The notes: generated by a model from the sequence alone, not told the origin. Shown: positions 23,198 to 34,777, counted from the stretch's first letter. The stretch is 64,000 nucleotides of DNA from Stereum hirsutum FP-91666 SS1 (GCF_000264905.1 NW_006763134.1:2127626-2191625); one strand, 5' to 3'. Made by a program: numbers and translations.

Positions 23198-26134
23198 ATA
23201 TGGGATGTTTGGTGAAGAGGTGAATCTGAAGTGCGGCAAGTGAAGGTGCAGAGGTCGGGTTCTTATAGCAGATCAATATGGAATAATGGGACTGGGAAAG
23301 CCTATCCTTACGGGGCTGTAGCATATCGATGAGCTAATCGACATCACGGTATGCAGCGGCAGGGGCAGAAAATGTCCGTACGAGACATAGCATGAGGAAT
23401 GACATGGCGATAGTAGAAGAATGATTGACTAGAATGACACTTAGCCACCATACTGCCGAGATGACATGGGCGTGTATAGAAGTAGAGCATTCCATTGCTA
23501 ACAATCGGACATTACAGCCTTTACGGGAAGCAATGAGAACGCTTAGGTTCCGTTTGGGGCAAGTTGAACGTTTGAACCAGGAAAGGAAAACTCTGACCTC
23601 AACCAGAATACGCAAGCGCTTGCGAATGCTCCTCCTCCAAGGCTCGTGTCACCAGAGGGCTTGAGTCGAGACTAAGTTGTGATTCCAGGGAAAGCTGGGT
23701 TATCAGGCTTCGCTTTTGAGGACGATATATCCTCTTTTCCATCGCGCGTACGTCGTCGCAACTCAGCCATGGAAAGTTGCGTTGGGCATTAGCAGCGCAA
23801 GTTAGTTATCGTGCCCCAGAGGTATTTATATTCCGCTGTCAAAGGATGAGGATGTGTACTCCGAAGGCTGCGGGGGATACAGGGATAGACTGTGATGTGC
23901 TGTTGTTGAAGTAGGAGCGCTAGGGCCTTCAGCTACGCGCTTTTGCTGTCTGGCGACTGCATGCTGATAGGAGTGGGAAGTAGTAGGCTTGTGTTTTGAT
24001 ATTGTGGCGGTGGTATCTCTCCCTCTCCATACCGTGACAGCCACGGTCAGGTTTGTGCTGCAGGAGCTCAGTCGAGCCTGCGAGACGGAAGCTGTTGCGT
24101 CTAGAAAGCGACGAGCGTACGCGCCCGAAAGAAGTTCATGCGGAGCTCGAATTCCAGTGTGCATTTCGGTGCGCGCTCGATTTCCGTAGAACTTGCGCAG
24201 TAAACACGCGTACTAATATATCGTCCAGAGTTAGCCAACGTCGCCGGAGTCGCCACCCGTTCGCCTTGCGTTCGCCCGACGTACTAAGCCACATGAAATG
24301 CAATATGGATGGGTACATTTACACATCAATATCTCGAACTGCTCGCCAAAGGATGCCTCGCGTTCCTTGACGGATCCGAGGCGAAGGGAAGGTTACTAGA
24401 AGCGGAGCCTGAGGGGGATGCACCCGTAACTTATGGTGCGTTTTCTCTTGATTCCTGCTCCCCAATCTGCAAAGCAATGGCAGTTGTGACTACAACCACT
24501 TCCTTTCGTATTTGTGCGCTTGTTGACCTCGTAATACCTGGACCATCATCTTACATACCGTGCCCCGATCATTCGACGTTACGGCGCCCAAGCGGCACAG
24601 GCTGTTGTAAGCGCATATTATGCCTTTTGTAGTCGGCGTATATCTGAGCATTTCCCGCTCTTGTCATATTGCGCTCAGCCTCTCTATGACACCCTTCGTA
24701 ATCCGAATACGCGCCGTGGATATCGACATCTAAGACGAGATCCACGGATCTAATGTGCCTTTCACGCACCGATATTTCTTGAGACTCTTTCGCTGCGAGT
24801 GCCAGACAGCCAGTAACCATTTTCTATAGCAGGGTAAGTATATCACGTAAGATGGGCCGCTCTCCGGAAGTTCCGAGTAGACTGCCGCCGTACTCGCAAC
24901 ATCTACTTACAGCCGGTCTAATCTCGTCAATCTCAGGTTTCACCCTCTGCCAACTTGAACTAGGCCGGGATCCTAGCAATGAAAACCAGTCAAACAATGC
25001 CTCAACACAGTGGTATCGTTCGTCTTCCTATCTACCTACAGGTCCTCGGACTCATTTTGGTTTTCATGATCAGCAAAACTCTCGCTTTTCGGTCATGCGC
25101 TAGAGTGTGGACGAATCAATGAATGGGGAATTCAGTTTCCCTATGGTGCTCAGTGTCTCTCTTTCGCCGCTACTGCCCCATTCATCTATGAATCCCTAAT
25201 CACTGGTAGACCTAAGATAGACGACCCACTTATATCAGCCATCAACCACACAATAGTACACCCCGTCTACGACAGCCACAGGAACTTCCAAGGCTTTTGC
25301 TTCTACTAGCGTAGCCGCCGAAGAAAAATTCCTTCCTAATCATGATACTAACCGAGATGTTCTGTTTGCTTTTGGGACTATATTTCTCGTACCGCTCAGG
25401 AGATCTGACCGTGACGCACAAGTGACCTCGACATGGTGCATATCGGGCTGCATGGGGCAGTTATATCAGACAGACATAACTTCGACTGCCATGCACGGTT
25501 ACGGCCTCGAGTTTCAGCGGGTGCGATTTGGCACATACACTTTGTGCAGCCTACCATCGAACTCTTCCACATATGTCACAGGTCATACCGATCTCAGTTG
25601 CTCTCTGGTCCAGACACGGCTACTAAGTATTCAATTTATTCATCTCGTTTGCACTTTATTTATTGTGTTATGCAGTATCCTTCCATCGCGGAGCGCTCTG
25701 TTTTCTTATCGATCACCATAATATACAGATCTATCAGCTTCGCATTTCTAGACTGACACTTTGCATCTTGTGCAATTGGTCAACTTGCAACCTGCTATCT
25801 GTGGCGTTCGGTTGACGTCTTCCATCGATGCTGTGAACAAGTACTGCTGTAAAGCGGGAAGTCTGAGTATCTGGAGAAGAGCGCCATATGCCCTACTATA
25901 AGCTCAATTCCGACAATGTCCGACTACATGCAAGTTTCAGACTATGATCAACCCCATATGTTTAGTTTCGCTCATGTATGTTTTCAATAGTACTTCTGAT
26001 ATTAGACAATGCGTCTTACTAAGGTATGTCCTTGACTTGTCCAGTAGTATGAAGGTGTGGATATGCTCCAATTGAAGGTTCCCCCTCATCGCATAGGATA
26101 TCATCCATGTCTTCGATGCGACTACGGGTGAAGT
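23198..26134. other. gene-poor stretch, nothing recognised
   Basis: Nearly 3 kb with only short, unconserved open frames on both strands. The longest (for example 24053-24370 and 25433-25756) show no motif, no paralogue in the window and no convincing splice continuation. It may hold decayed genes or repeats too old to see by eye. Confidence 0.4.
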
Positions 26135-26136
26135 TA

Positions 26137-26401
26137 CTGTACTTTTTCGACCAAGTGTTCGTGGGAGAATTATGTCAGCCGTGACCACCGCTGGGCCACG
26201 GTTCGTTCAGGTGGGCCACGCGTGATGAACAGGCGAAATTGCTCGCATTTGGCCCAAAAATTGCATTTTTAACGATTTTGCGCGCAAATCGGTCACGATT
26301 TTCTGTTCGTGAACCCCTTTGTATGCGTGACGCCGGGACCAAATCTGTTCGTCGACGCAGTCGGCGTGACGCGTGACAAACAGTTGGTCGAAAAACTACA
26401 G
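26137..26401. mobile_element. TA-flanked MITE (265 bp)
   Basis: The left end reads CTGTACTTTTTCGACCAAGT and the right end is its near-perfect inverse (GGTCGAAAAACTACAG), with TA on both sides (26135-26136 and 26402-26403). TA duplications point to a Tc1/mariner or pogo-type source. There is no coding capacity. A solo end of the same family lies at 29207-29232. Confidence 0.7.
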
Positions 26402-26403
26402 TA

Positions 26404-27334
26404 CACGAGGACACAGACCTCAAACCTTGTGCACGCTACGCCGACCAACTACTTATAATTGAATAAGTCGCTTCCTTACTACCTCCTACCTCTAAGAGGT
26501 TTATCGTCCTGGCATGTCGATAAGAGAGTGGTCATGCTTGCCACTCAGACTTCCTTGTGCGTCTGGACATCCGAACGTACGACTTTGAAGAGTCCGAAGG
26601 CTTGGGTCAAGAAATTCTGAGGGTGCCGATGAGCTCCGATTAGAAATCGAGGTTCATCGGCCAACTATGGTGCGCGGGAAGGGTCAGGTAGGATTTCGCT
26701 GCGCGGTTCGCGATAAGCCACAGCCACCGCCGGCTGTCGATGTTGGCCGAGAGTCCTGGTGACGGCTGCGAGCCTACTTTCCCATCTTTAAAAATGGCCA
26801 TCCAGTATGCGAGCATTATGAGGGCATAACAGCATCTTCGAAGGTGCCAGAAACGACGGAGGAATATTTTGAAGCTTTTTTTGAGTTATTTTCTGTTCGA
26901 GGCAAGTGTGGGAATAACTCTCGGTGTAAGCCGATGAAGGCGTGTGGCGCCAGGCGACTTTCGTGGTGTTTCGTCGAAACGGAGGGATCACACATTGTTC
27001 TGAATACAGGAGTCTTTTTACTGGCATTGCCGATTGGTAGATCAAATTGTCTGCAGGTCTCTAACTTAGAGAAAAGGGTAAATATGTTCCTGTCTGGGTG
27101 AAGAGGGGAGTAGCAGAGAGGTGCCACACCGACTTTGTACATTCGCCGCGCCGGAAGGTCGAGGGTTTTCTCACGATATGCACTCTTGCTATAAATCACC
27201 ATAAATCCCAGAAATATTCAGAAAGGCATACTGACTCTTTTGAGACAGGCGAGTATCATGATATTGATCTCTTACTCTGCCTGATGTCGGCGTACGAGGG
27301 AACTTGACGAGGGAACGAGAGCGGGAGGACATCC
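26404..27334. other. repeat-rich spacer with gene relics
   Basis: Apart from the 5' relic at 26667-26762, nothing here is recognisable. A frame at 26844-27101 shows no conserved motif. Confidence 0.35.
26667..26762 (+). pseudogene. 5' fragment duplicated from the gene at 28506-29171
   Basis: Thirty-three bases beginning just before the ATG (26665-26697) are identical to the start of the minus-strand gene at 29171, both giving MVRGKGQVGF. The sequence then diverges and stops after 31 codons. It looks like a copied 5' end, in inverted orientation to its relative. Confidence 0.5.
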
Positions 27335-28026
27335 GGTAAGGTAAGGTAAGGTAAGGTAAGTTTATTCAGGGTACAAAATGGGCCCTTAAGGACCAATACC
27401 CTTATCCGCAGGAATACATGTACAAATATACACTACGGAAACGGCGCGGTATCCTTTACCGCTGTGATACCCACAATGAACTGTGATATCATTGTATCTA
27501 CTAGATAACATCGGGCCTCTCACGGGTTCCAGAACCTACTGTAAGTACTACGAGACCATACAACATGACATAGCCGGAGAGAGCAATGACCGTATAAAAA
27601 CCCATTGGGAAAAATTGGTGGATCTCTCATGGTAATATGTTGTGAGTCTCGCAATACTTGCAAGCATACCTTGTATTCGGAGGACGCTGAGAACGATATA
27701 TTTTCAATGGTGTGTACACCCATAATCGTGGGTCTTGGAGGATGACAACACAATTACGCCACCTTGAAAGAACTGTGTGGCGGCCGGTGAGTACGGTGAG
27801 GACCGGAGTGTCTCGGGATGTCTCGGGCAACATCGGACGACACCAACAACACTCGCAAGGATGACAGAAAAATCTTAACAATGAGCTATTAATTGCCCAA
27901 GGGCACCTCTGGCAAGCTAGTTTTTCTCTAGAGCCAAAGTCAATACTCTGTTGTGACATGGTATAAAAACCAGTGTCTGACAATGCCGCAAAGGGGTGGA
28001 TGGACCGCAAGCCCAACGGATGTCTT

Positions 28027-28290
28027 TGGTCTGTGAGCGAAGTTTTCGACTGTGGCGAGCGTCTGAGCACGACGATCTGTCGTCTGCGAGCACCGCGAGC
28101 CTTCGACAACGCTAAGAGCGAGGGACCGTCTAACTGTGGCATGCATCAGGCAACGGATTTCTGTGGTCTGTGAGTGAAGTTTTCGACTGTGGCGAGCATC
28201 AGAGCACGACGATCTGTCGTCTGCGAGCACCGCGAGCCTTCGACAACGCTGAGAGCGAGAGACCGTCTGACTGTGGCATACATCTGAGCG
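28027..28290. repeat. 137-bp tandem duplication
   Basis: Unit 1 (28027-28163) and unit 2 (28164 to about 28290) share long exact stretches such as the run around GCACGACGATCTGTCGTCTG, with scattered differences. The two copies have diverged by a few percent. Confidence 0.75.
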
Positions 28291-28302
28291 AGGAATATTC
28301 CA

Positions 28303-28482
28303 TCACTTCAGTGCCATGCGAGCCTTCGACCTATAGTTGAAGCCGACAATGATGGGAGTGAGCATGGCAGGTGTCCGAGGGCGCTCAATCTCGACGACCT
28401 GAACCGCAGATTTCCGAGTCTTCACTTTCTTCTTCGGTGGACACAACTCGTTGATGGCCGTACGAAAAGCATGCCCCGACAT
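28303..28482 (-). CDS. possible 59-residue protein with SV40-like NLS
   Basis: ATG at 28482, stop at 28303-28305. The product begins MSGHAFRTAINELC and contains PPKKKVKTRK, which resembles a classical nuclear localisation signal, then VVEIERPRTPAML. It lies inside the GTAAG-bounded element. It may be an exon of a longer decayed gene carried by the element. There is no paralogue in the window, and the function is not recognised. Confidence 0.3.
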   Translation of the reverse strand: MSGHAFRTAINELCPPKKKVKTRKSAVQVVEIERPRTPAMLTPIIVGFNYRSKARMALK

Positions 28483-28505
28483 TGCAGGCTCCTACCTTAC
28501 CTTAC

Positions 28506-29171
28506 TTACCTTACCTTACCCGGTATCCCTGTTGACAAAGCTCCTAGAAACAGTTCCAAGACAGTGTCGTCCGACCACTCGCCGTTGCCGACTGATATTG
28601 GGCTAGATGTATGGATAAAATTCCGTGCCGCAGAGGGTCGATCTGAATCGTCGGACCGAGGGTATCCAAGTCGCTTTGGTACAGCACCAGGGGACTCAGG
28701 CCTGTCCAATATCCGCGCAAAATGCTCTCCGTAGACGTAATCATCTACACCCGCCCAGAACTCGTCGAACGTGACATAGAAGACTTCCGGTCGTGGATCG
28801 TTCGCATAAGCGTCGATGAGGGGCACTATGGAGAAGTGCAACCAAGGTAGGGCTAAAGAGAAAGATTGTCCACGGACATATACTCCTACAGGCCCCCACG
28901 ATGAATATCCTTTCCAGTCTTCGGGATGAGACTGATCTGGGACTCCTCTGGGTTGTACGAAGAGGACTTCGTCTAGGAAGTGTGGAACATGCTCGAGGTC
29001 TTCCGCATGCGTGCCAAGCTCGAGGACGTGCCTCTTTAGTTCGATACCAAAGTCACTGTCGAGGATGCTGTAATGGAACTCATAGGCAGCGGATAGGTCC
29101 CGGTGTCTGCCGGGGGCCGAACGAAACGCGAGTCGCGAGTGAAATCCTACCTGACCCTTCCCGCGCACCAT
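28506..29171 (-). CDS. hypothetical protein, C-terminus replaced by repeat
   Basis: Open frame of about 221 codons starting at the ATG at 29171 (MVRGKGQVGFHSR). An upstream in-frame ATG at 29315 is less likely, because the duplicated 5' fragment at 26667 begins at the same Met. The composition is protein-like (HFLDEVLFVQPRG, EVFYVTFDEFWAGVDDYVYG) but matches no family I know. The last residues (KVR and stop) are read from the GTAAG array of the adjacent element, so the natural C-terminus appears to have been displaced. A solo MITE end lies just upstream at 29207-29232. It may be a truncated gene or a pseudogene. Confidence 0.45.
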   Translation of the reverse strand: MVRGKGQVGFHSRLAFRSAPGRHRDLSAAYEFHYSILDSDFGIELKRHVLELGTHAEDLEHVPHFLDEVLFVQPRGVPDQSHPEDWKGYSSWGPVGVYVRGQSFSLALPWLHFSIVPLIDAYANDPRPEVFYVTFDEFWAGVDDYVYGEHFARILDRPESPGAVPKRLGYPRSDDSDRPSAARNFIHTSSPISVGNGEWSDDTVLELFLGALSTGIPGKVR

Positions 29172-29206
29172 AGCCAACCCCAACCCTAAGAATTTCCTAA
29201 TCGGGC

Positions 29207-29232
29207 GAACAGTTGGTCGAAAAAGTACAGTA
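29207..29232. repeat. solo terminal repeat of the TA-flanked MITE family
   Basis: GAACAGTTGGTCGAAAAAGT followed by ACAGTA matches the right end of the MITE at 26137-26401 almost exactly. No partner end was seen nearby, so this is a fragment. Confidence 0.6.
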
Positions 29233-29611
29233 TTGTAAGACAGAGGGCATGCCGGTATGTCTGAGGCAAAACCATACTTGGCACAGTCAGGCCAGGCGGG
29301 TTTCAAGGTGGTCATGAAGCGAACCCCACAGCGGCCTGTGGCTCAGCGCCACCAGGAGGACTCGCCACGCCAAATTCTCGGAGATACTTATCAGATGGCG
29401 GCTCAAACTCAAGCTTGTAAGTTGTAACCTCGCTATGGTGGCCTGAACTGCACAAGAACTGCATATGTATTAGTCCCGACCCACCTGCAGCACCGTAAGT
29501 ATAGGATTTTCATGCTGTGGCGGGCCTGCACAAGGTCTGCAGCTTAGTATGCGGGAGCGGGATGAAAAAATCGGAGGCTCCACTTGATTGTACAATGATT
29601 TGTACGCCATT

Positions 29612-29818
29612 CATCAGAACTCTTGGAAAACCCTGACAGGCCCTGAGAAGCCCTGAGCGGCCCTGACGATCCTTTCCGCGAAAGCCCGTGAGGTCTCGAG
29701 AGCGCGTCAGGGCCTGTCAGGGCTCTCAGGACGCGTCAGGACGGTCAGGACGATTCTGGTCGTTGTGTGGCACCCAGAATAAACAGAAATTCATTAAGAA
29801 TAATCGTATCTACATGCG
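29612..29818 (+). repeat. left 207-bp terminal inverted repeat
   Basis: Near-perfect inverse of 32605-32811, with a 10-bp-periodic CCCTGA array and opposing TCAGG motifs. Confidence 0.9.
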
Positions 29819-30810
29819 AGGCTGGGTATAGAGGTTGACGGAGGTTCTGCCCTCTCCACTGAGAATCCTTCATGTTCAAAACAATCCTTCGCACCATACA
29901 CACTGTATTATAAGACTATAGTACGAACACTAAATAAAATGCCTCAGACCCTACTCTCACTACTCTTCTTCGCTCTAATAGACTGACTGGCCTGCAGTAA
30001 CCGGTAAACTAGGTTGACGTGAGATTAGGCAGACCAACTGATGGTGAAGGTGGAAGCGATATGTAAATATGTTGCGAAGGCAATAGAGGTAGAAGAGCTG
30101 ATGAAGCTACGAAGTGCGGGGGATCACGTATCTAGAATCAAAAAATACAGTGGCAAGAGACGGACGGAGGAATAGACTCACAAACAAAACATCTTGCGAC
30201 AAGATATGATAACTAGAAACGCACCTAGGGTATCAACAGCCGATGGTGCCTCCCACCCTTCGCTCTTTGCAATCTCTTTTTGAGTCCTCCTCGCCCATCC
30301 ACCGCAATGAGTGGCTCTTAGTTCATTTATCGTCACTAAGTTACGTCTCGAATACTCTTCGCAGACATTCCGAAGGAGAAAGAGATGGAAGTGGTGATTG
30401 CTGCAACTGAAGTCGGCATTGCAGACGCGTACGTGGTGCAGAGAATCATGTGCGTACCATCTAGCATCCATCAGCGTCGGAAGGGTTGGTAGCACATATC
30501 CTTTAGCAGAGCAGGCAGAAAGTAAATTTGGACAGATCATACAGCATGCAAGAAGAGCGAGCAAGAGGAAGAAAGCGACAAGGACCGACGCGCAACCGAC
30601 GCGCAGGAGTGGAACAGAGGACAAACAAGCGTCAACAGTCTTCAGAGTCTGTTGTCGAAGTTGAAGGCTTGCCCTCTTTCGCCCTCTCAGGATCTGTAGC
30701 ACCCGCCAGCGCATTCCATTTGTGTGTACTTATCTCTAGCCTACCACACACGATTTTTGTACGCAACTCATCATGTGAGTCTCTTCAAACCGAATTCGAC
30801 GAGCACGGCG

Positions 30811-32219
30811 ATGCTGATCTTTGAGCTGGAGTCAAGGTTGTCGCTCAAAGTGGCCATGGGTGGTCGCCGCGTGCTCGTCGATGCGCTCGCCTCGGTCGAT
30901 CTGGACTACCAGGTAATTCTGGTGTACACGGTCGAGGAGATCTCGGGGGAGAAGCGAAGGACAGCAGTGAAGGGGAAGCCATTCGTGCTCTGGAGGTAGT
31001 GGTATGCGGAGGTGGCCAGCGCGGTGAGGGAGGGGGTTCTCAATGCCGGGTGCGACGTCGTCGACGTGTGGCCCATGCGTCGATGGGAGTGGGACGCTAG
31101 CGTGGACTGTGACGGTCAGCAAACCTCCAATCTTGACGACTCGTTGTCCTTTCGCGGACCAAATTTACCGAGTCACGACCACAGGTCGCTGAGCTCGTCC
31201 TACCCTGCTTCCTGCACCTCGTCAACGTGCTCCTGCCGCTGTGAGTGTACTCCGCTCGAAGAGGCATGCCTTTATTTCACGACATTTTCTCCGTGACTTC
31301 AATCGCTCATACCAGCACATTCGTTCTTATCCCCTATTTCGCTCTGTAGGCTCAGTCGTCCGACCTGGGAAAAACTTTCAGCGACATCTACTTCGACCCT
31401 TGCCTGATGCGATCAAAGGCATTCAAGCGACTTAGCCGTCCTCGGGCAGATTCATGTTCTTGTGAAGAACGGAGGCGAGGGCCGTGTTTTGTTCGATTCG
31501 GCGTTGGCGATGCTGCAGGGATTGTTTTCCCCGACGGAGAAGCACAGTATCGAGCTCGCCAGTGGGCAGCGGATTACGGCGCTCCTTGGTGGTGACCAAT
31601 ATGCTCCTGGTGAGCTTATAGATGAGTCTTCGTTGTTTTTTGGACGAGCTGATGCGACTGTAGTCGAGACTGCTGAGCCGTCGAATGGTCGTTCGCTGGA
31701 GAGCTGGATGGATTGCATTGTACGTATCATCTGACCATCAGCCCGACAACCTCATCATCGCGGCCACCGACGTCTCCACACTGTTCACACACTCGTTCTA
31801 TGTGGAACGCGTTTACCAGGCGACGGCGGCAGACGCATGACCGTCCTCGCAGACGGCGCACACCCCCTTATATCTTCAACCACCCTCGCATCCTACGTCT
31901 CCCATCTCCCCTCTAGCGCCACCGCCACCGCCCACACTTCCTCCTCAAATACCCGCCAAATGACCCATCTAACCTACATCATTACCATCTCCCATTACCC
32001 GTCCAAAACTCCTTTCCAGATGCCCTCCCATCTCCTCTACCGCTCTCCTCTCCCACGTCAACGCCAATACTTGCGCCCCCACTCGCACCACAGTCCCCAA
32101 CCGTCTCGTCCACGTCGTCTTCGAACGCACAGACGCCAACGACTTCCCGAAGATCGAACAGCATGGAATCGCTCTCGCCCTCGCCGGGTACGTCTTCGTC
32201 CACCCGTGTGTAGTCGCTG
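30811..32219 (+). pseudogene. decayed cargo gene inside the long-TIR element
   Basis: A plus-strand frame from the ATG at 30811 encodes FELESRLSLKVAMGGRRVLV and continues through YTVEEISGEKRR to KPFVLWR. It then hits TAG, after which the same frame continues sensibly as WYAEVASAVREGV. That is best explained by a nonsense mutation (CAG to TAG or similar). Further coding-like pieces lie at 31459-31730 (LVKNGGEGRVLFDSALAMLQ region) and 31837-32219 (TVLADGAHPLISSTTLAS, then RLVHVVFERTDANDFPK in another frame). I cannot name the parent protein; it does not look like a transposase. Start, end and splice structure are uncertain. Confidence 0.5.
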
Positions 32220-32604
32220 AATTTTAATCTTGAAGAGGCGGGATCACTGAGGCATGCGTCGGTGCCGCTATAGTCGTAGTCGCATGCACAAGTACAAGTA
32301 CTCTACATTCGTAGATGCCGTGGTAGCAGAAACTATGACCATCGTACCCGAGGCCGTTTGCTAACCCGACGACAGCGACGGTGATGGCACCACAGTCTTC
32401 AAGCTCGGGATCCCTGTTGTCGTCTGCAACGTGCCCGTCCTCTTGACATCTTTCAACTTTACTACATATTTATATTCTGACTTCCATTCCCTACCACCAC
32501 CACTAACACCAGTAGACTACAAGCGATTTCCGCTGTCTCATAGTTCGTGTCCCACGAAGATAGTGTAGTACATGGTACTCGTAAAGTCTGTGCTGTTCAG
32601 AAAT

Positions 32605-32811
32605 CGCATATAAATACGATTATTTTCAATGAATTTCTGTTTATTCTGGGTGCCACACAACGACCAGAATCGTCCTGTCCGTCCTGACGCGCCCTGAGAG
32701 CCCTGACAGGCCCTGACGCGCTCTCGAGACCTCACGGGCTTTCGCGGAACGGATCGTCAGGGCCGCTCAGGGCTTCTCAGGGCCTGTCAGGGTTTTCCAA
32801 GAGTTCTGATG
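32605..32811 (-). repeat. right 207-bp terminal inverted repeat
   Basis: Inverse partner of 29612-29818. Confidence 0.9.
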
Positions 32812-34777
32812 GAGGTTGGTGGGGATGCAATACGCACACCCAGCGACTGATGTTCCTCAGGCTCATGTCTTCGCGAGCAAAACCTTGTCAGGTCTCCAGA
32901 CTTCAGCGACGAGCTCGACGACGGAACGGGCGCGAACGATGAAGAGATTCTTCTACCCCGGCTGCATACTATGTGCTTTCGTCGGTGCTACGGGGATGGA
33001 GCTATTCCCCCGTCGATCATCGACGCTCTTCGTCTGCTATGTACACGACCGGGGAGCGTGTTGAGAGAGCTTCATGTCATCTATGGAACGATAAACGACT
33101 CTCTGAAGGCCAGTCTTTCCGATTTTACGAGGGTGGTGGTGTGGGAGATTGATGGGGATGGCATAGCGAGAGAGCCAGCGCGAGACTGATCTTATTGGTG
33201 CTCTGTTCACCAGCGATGTGGGATATGGGAGTTCCACGAACGCCGAATGATTGCGACTGATGAGGGATGCTTTGGGGTGCGTGGCGGGTACGAGCAGCTG
33301 ATGATTATGTGAAGCTTTATCGGTATAGTCCATGCATGATATCCTTTCGAACCTCCGGGACTCGCACTGATACAGAGAAACCGCTTCATGCTCGAGCTGG
33401 TGACTCAAATTCATTGTATACATGCATTTGTCCGGTTTGACGGTATCGATGTACAGTGAGTGTACCAATACGGCGGACCTACAGCACCATCTTGAACATA
33501 TGAAGGCCCACGGGATCATAAATCCGTATAACTAACCAGAACTCAAATGAGCGAGAAAAACATCAGAGGAATGCAACAAGCCGCCCAATCCGTTCCAGCT
33601 GCTGCGCCAAACTCGGCGCTGCTTCGCTTGACGAAGAGGTTCGACCTTCTGATTATCCTTGGTACGTTGATGTTCCAAGGTGATTCTTCCTGTGTCAATT
33701 TCGATGAATCTTCTGGCATGATGAAGGCTGTCCTTATGAAAAACTGGACGTCTGTAGCAAGAGCTCGAGGTACGCTAGCCTGAGTACCCAGAGGCGACAG
33801 CATACCAGTGAAAGGCACTGAACTCAGCTAGATCGAGAGCTAGAGGGTCCTATAACAGGGCTTCAGGCGTAAAGGATCCGCAGAAACTGAAACCCTTGCA
33901 GATCTTGGTCAAGGTGATGAAGGAGGGAACATAGGAGCGTGCATGACAGTAAAAGTCGACGCACTGAAGAGTCTGACGCTGATGGGAATGCACGTCGGTC
34001 AATCAGAGCCGTCAGAGCCGCCGGGCTCCTCCGGGTTTCCTGGTGTTGAGTCTGGAGCGCCAAAGGGAGTGAACAGCAAGACAAGCACGCTGGTATAGAT
34101 GACGCAAAGTGATAATAGACAGTCATACTGCCGACGGATGGTTGGCAGTAATTGACACTGGGCGGTGCAGAACTCGGATGAGGTTCCCGTATGCACATGG
34201 AGAAGAGTCCTGACTGCCTCTCAGGGCCGCTAGGGAAATAAACACAGCTTCTTACTCGTTTATTACTGTAGTGTGGCGAGTCAGGGGATGAGGATGCTAG
34301 GTTATTCTGCAGCTACATAAGAAGAGAAACAAAGCGACTAGCGACATCGACGTTGGTGGTTGTTCGGGTGGCACGCAGAGACAGGCCCGTCGAAAGGTGC
34401 CACATGTACAGATGATGAACGTTCAACTTGAAACGAATTTCAAATCTCGGCTGGTTATCTTGCCAAACACGTCGTCTCCTTGGCGCCTATCATCGCGCCG
34501 ACTTGGGCTTGGCGCTCGGACAGCTTCTCCGCCACCAACAGCACGAGCTCGCTGCCTCGGCAAGCCTTCCTCACCTGAGAATTCCAGAATAAATTCACGC
34601 TGCTCAAAAGGCACTCGAGGTCACTGATCTATCTTGGCTGTGTTCTTCATTCTACTTTCTCGTGGAACTCTGCAGTGCAGTTTTGGCCTTTTGTCATTCT
34701 TAGCTACCCCACACAGCCTTTCTTGTCATCGTGAACGCTAGTGCCCTGTGAAGTCGTGACTGGATCCGACTTCGGGA
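32812..34777. other. intergenic region, nothing recognised
   Basis: About 2 kb with short unconserved frames on both strands (for example 33037-33519 minus, 33863-34198 minus). No motif, repeat partner or RNA gene was seen. The right end holds the promoter of the gene at 34969. Confidence 0.35.

Larger units (their letters stand above)
27335..28521. mobile_element. element bounded by inverted GTAAG pentamer arrays (about 1.2 kb)
   Basis: Five tandem GTAAG units (27336-27360) face an inverted CTTAC array at 28491-28520. Between them lie a 137-bp tandem duplication and a 59-codon open frame. No transposase or clear target duplication is seen, although GGAT-type sequence occurs at both outer edges when read on the minus strand. 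It interrupts the C-terminal end of the frame at 28506-29171. The class is unknown, and it could be a non-autonomous element. Confidence 0.45.
29612..32811. mobile_element. 3.2-kb element with 207-bp terminal inverted repeats
   Basis: Left arm 29612-29818 and right arm 32605-32811 are inverted copies of 207 bases with seven differences that I can count (about 97% identity). Both begin CATCAGAACTCTTGGAAAAC at the outer edge. The arms hold CCCTGA motifs exactly every 10 bases (29631, 29641, 29651, 29661), followed by inverted TCAGG motifs. No transposase is seen. The interior holds a decayed plus-strand gene. No clear target duplication was found. Long arms with captured coding sequence recall Mutator-like or other non-autonomous TIR elements, but the class is not settled. 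Confidence 0.72.

Noticed and set aside
27336..27360. GTAAG array as telomeric repeat
   Set aside because: Only five units, paired with an inverted array 1.1 kb away, and unlike TTAGGG-type fungal telomeres; it fits element ends better.
29612..32811. Calling the long-TIR element a hAT from its CAGAAC-like end
   Set aside because: No 8-bp target duplication and no transposase were found, so the superfamily is left open.
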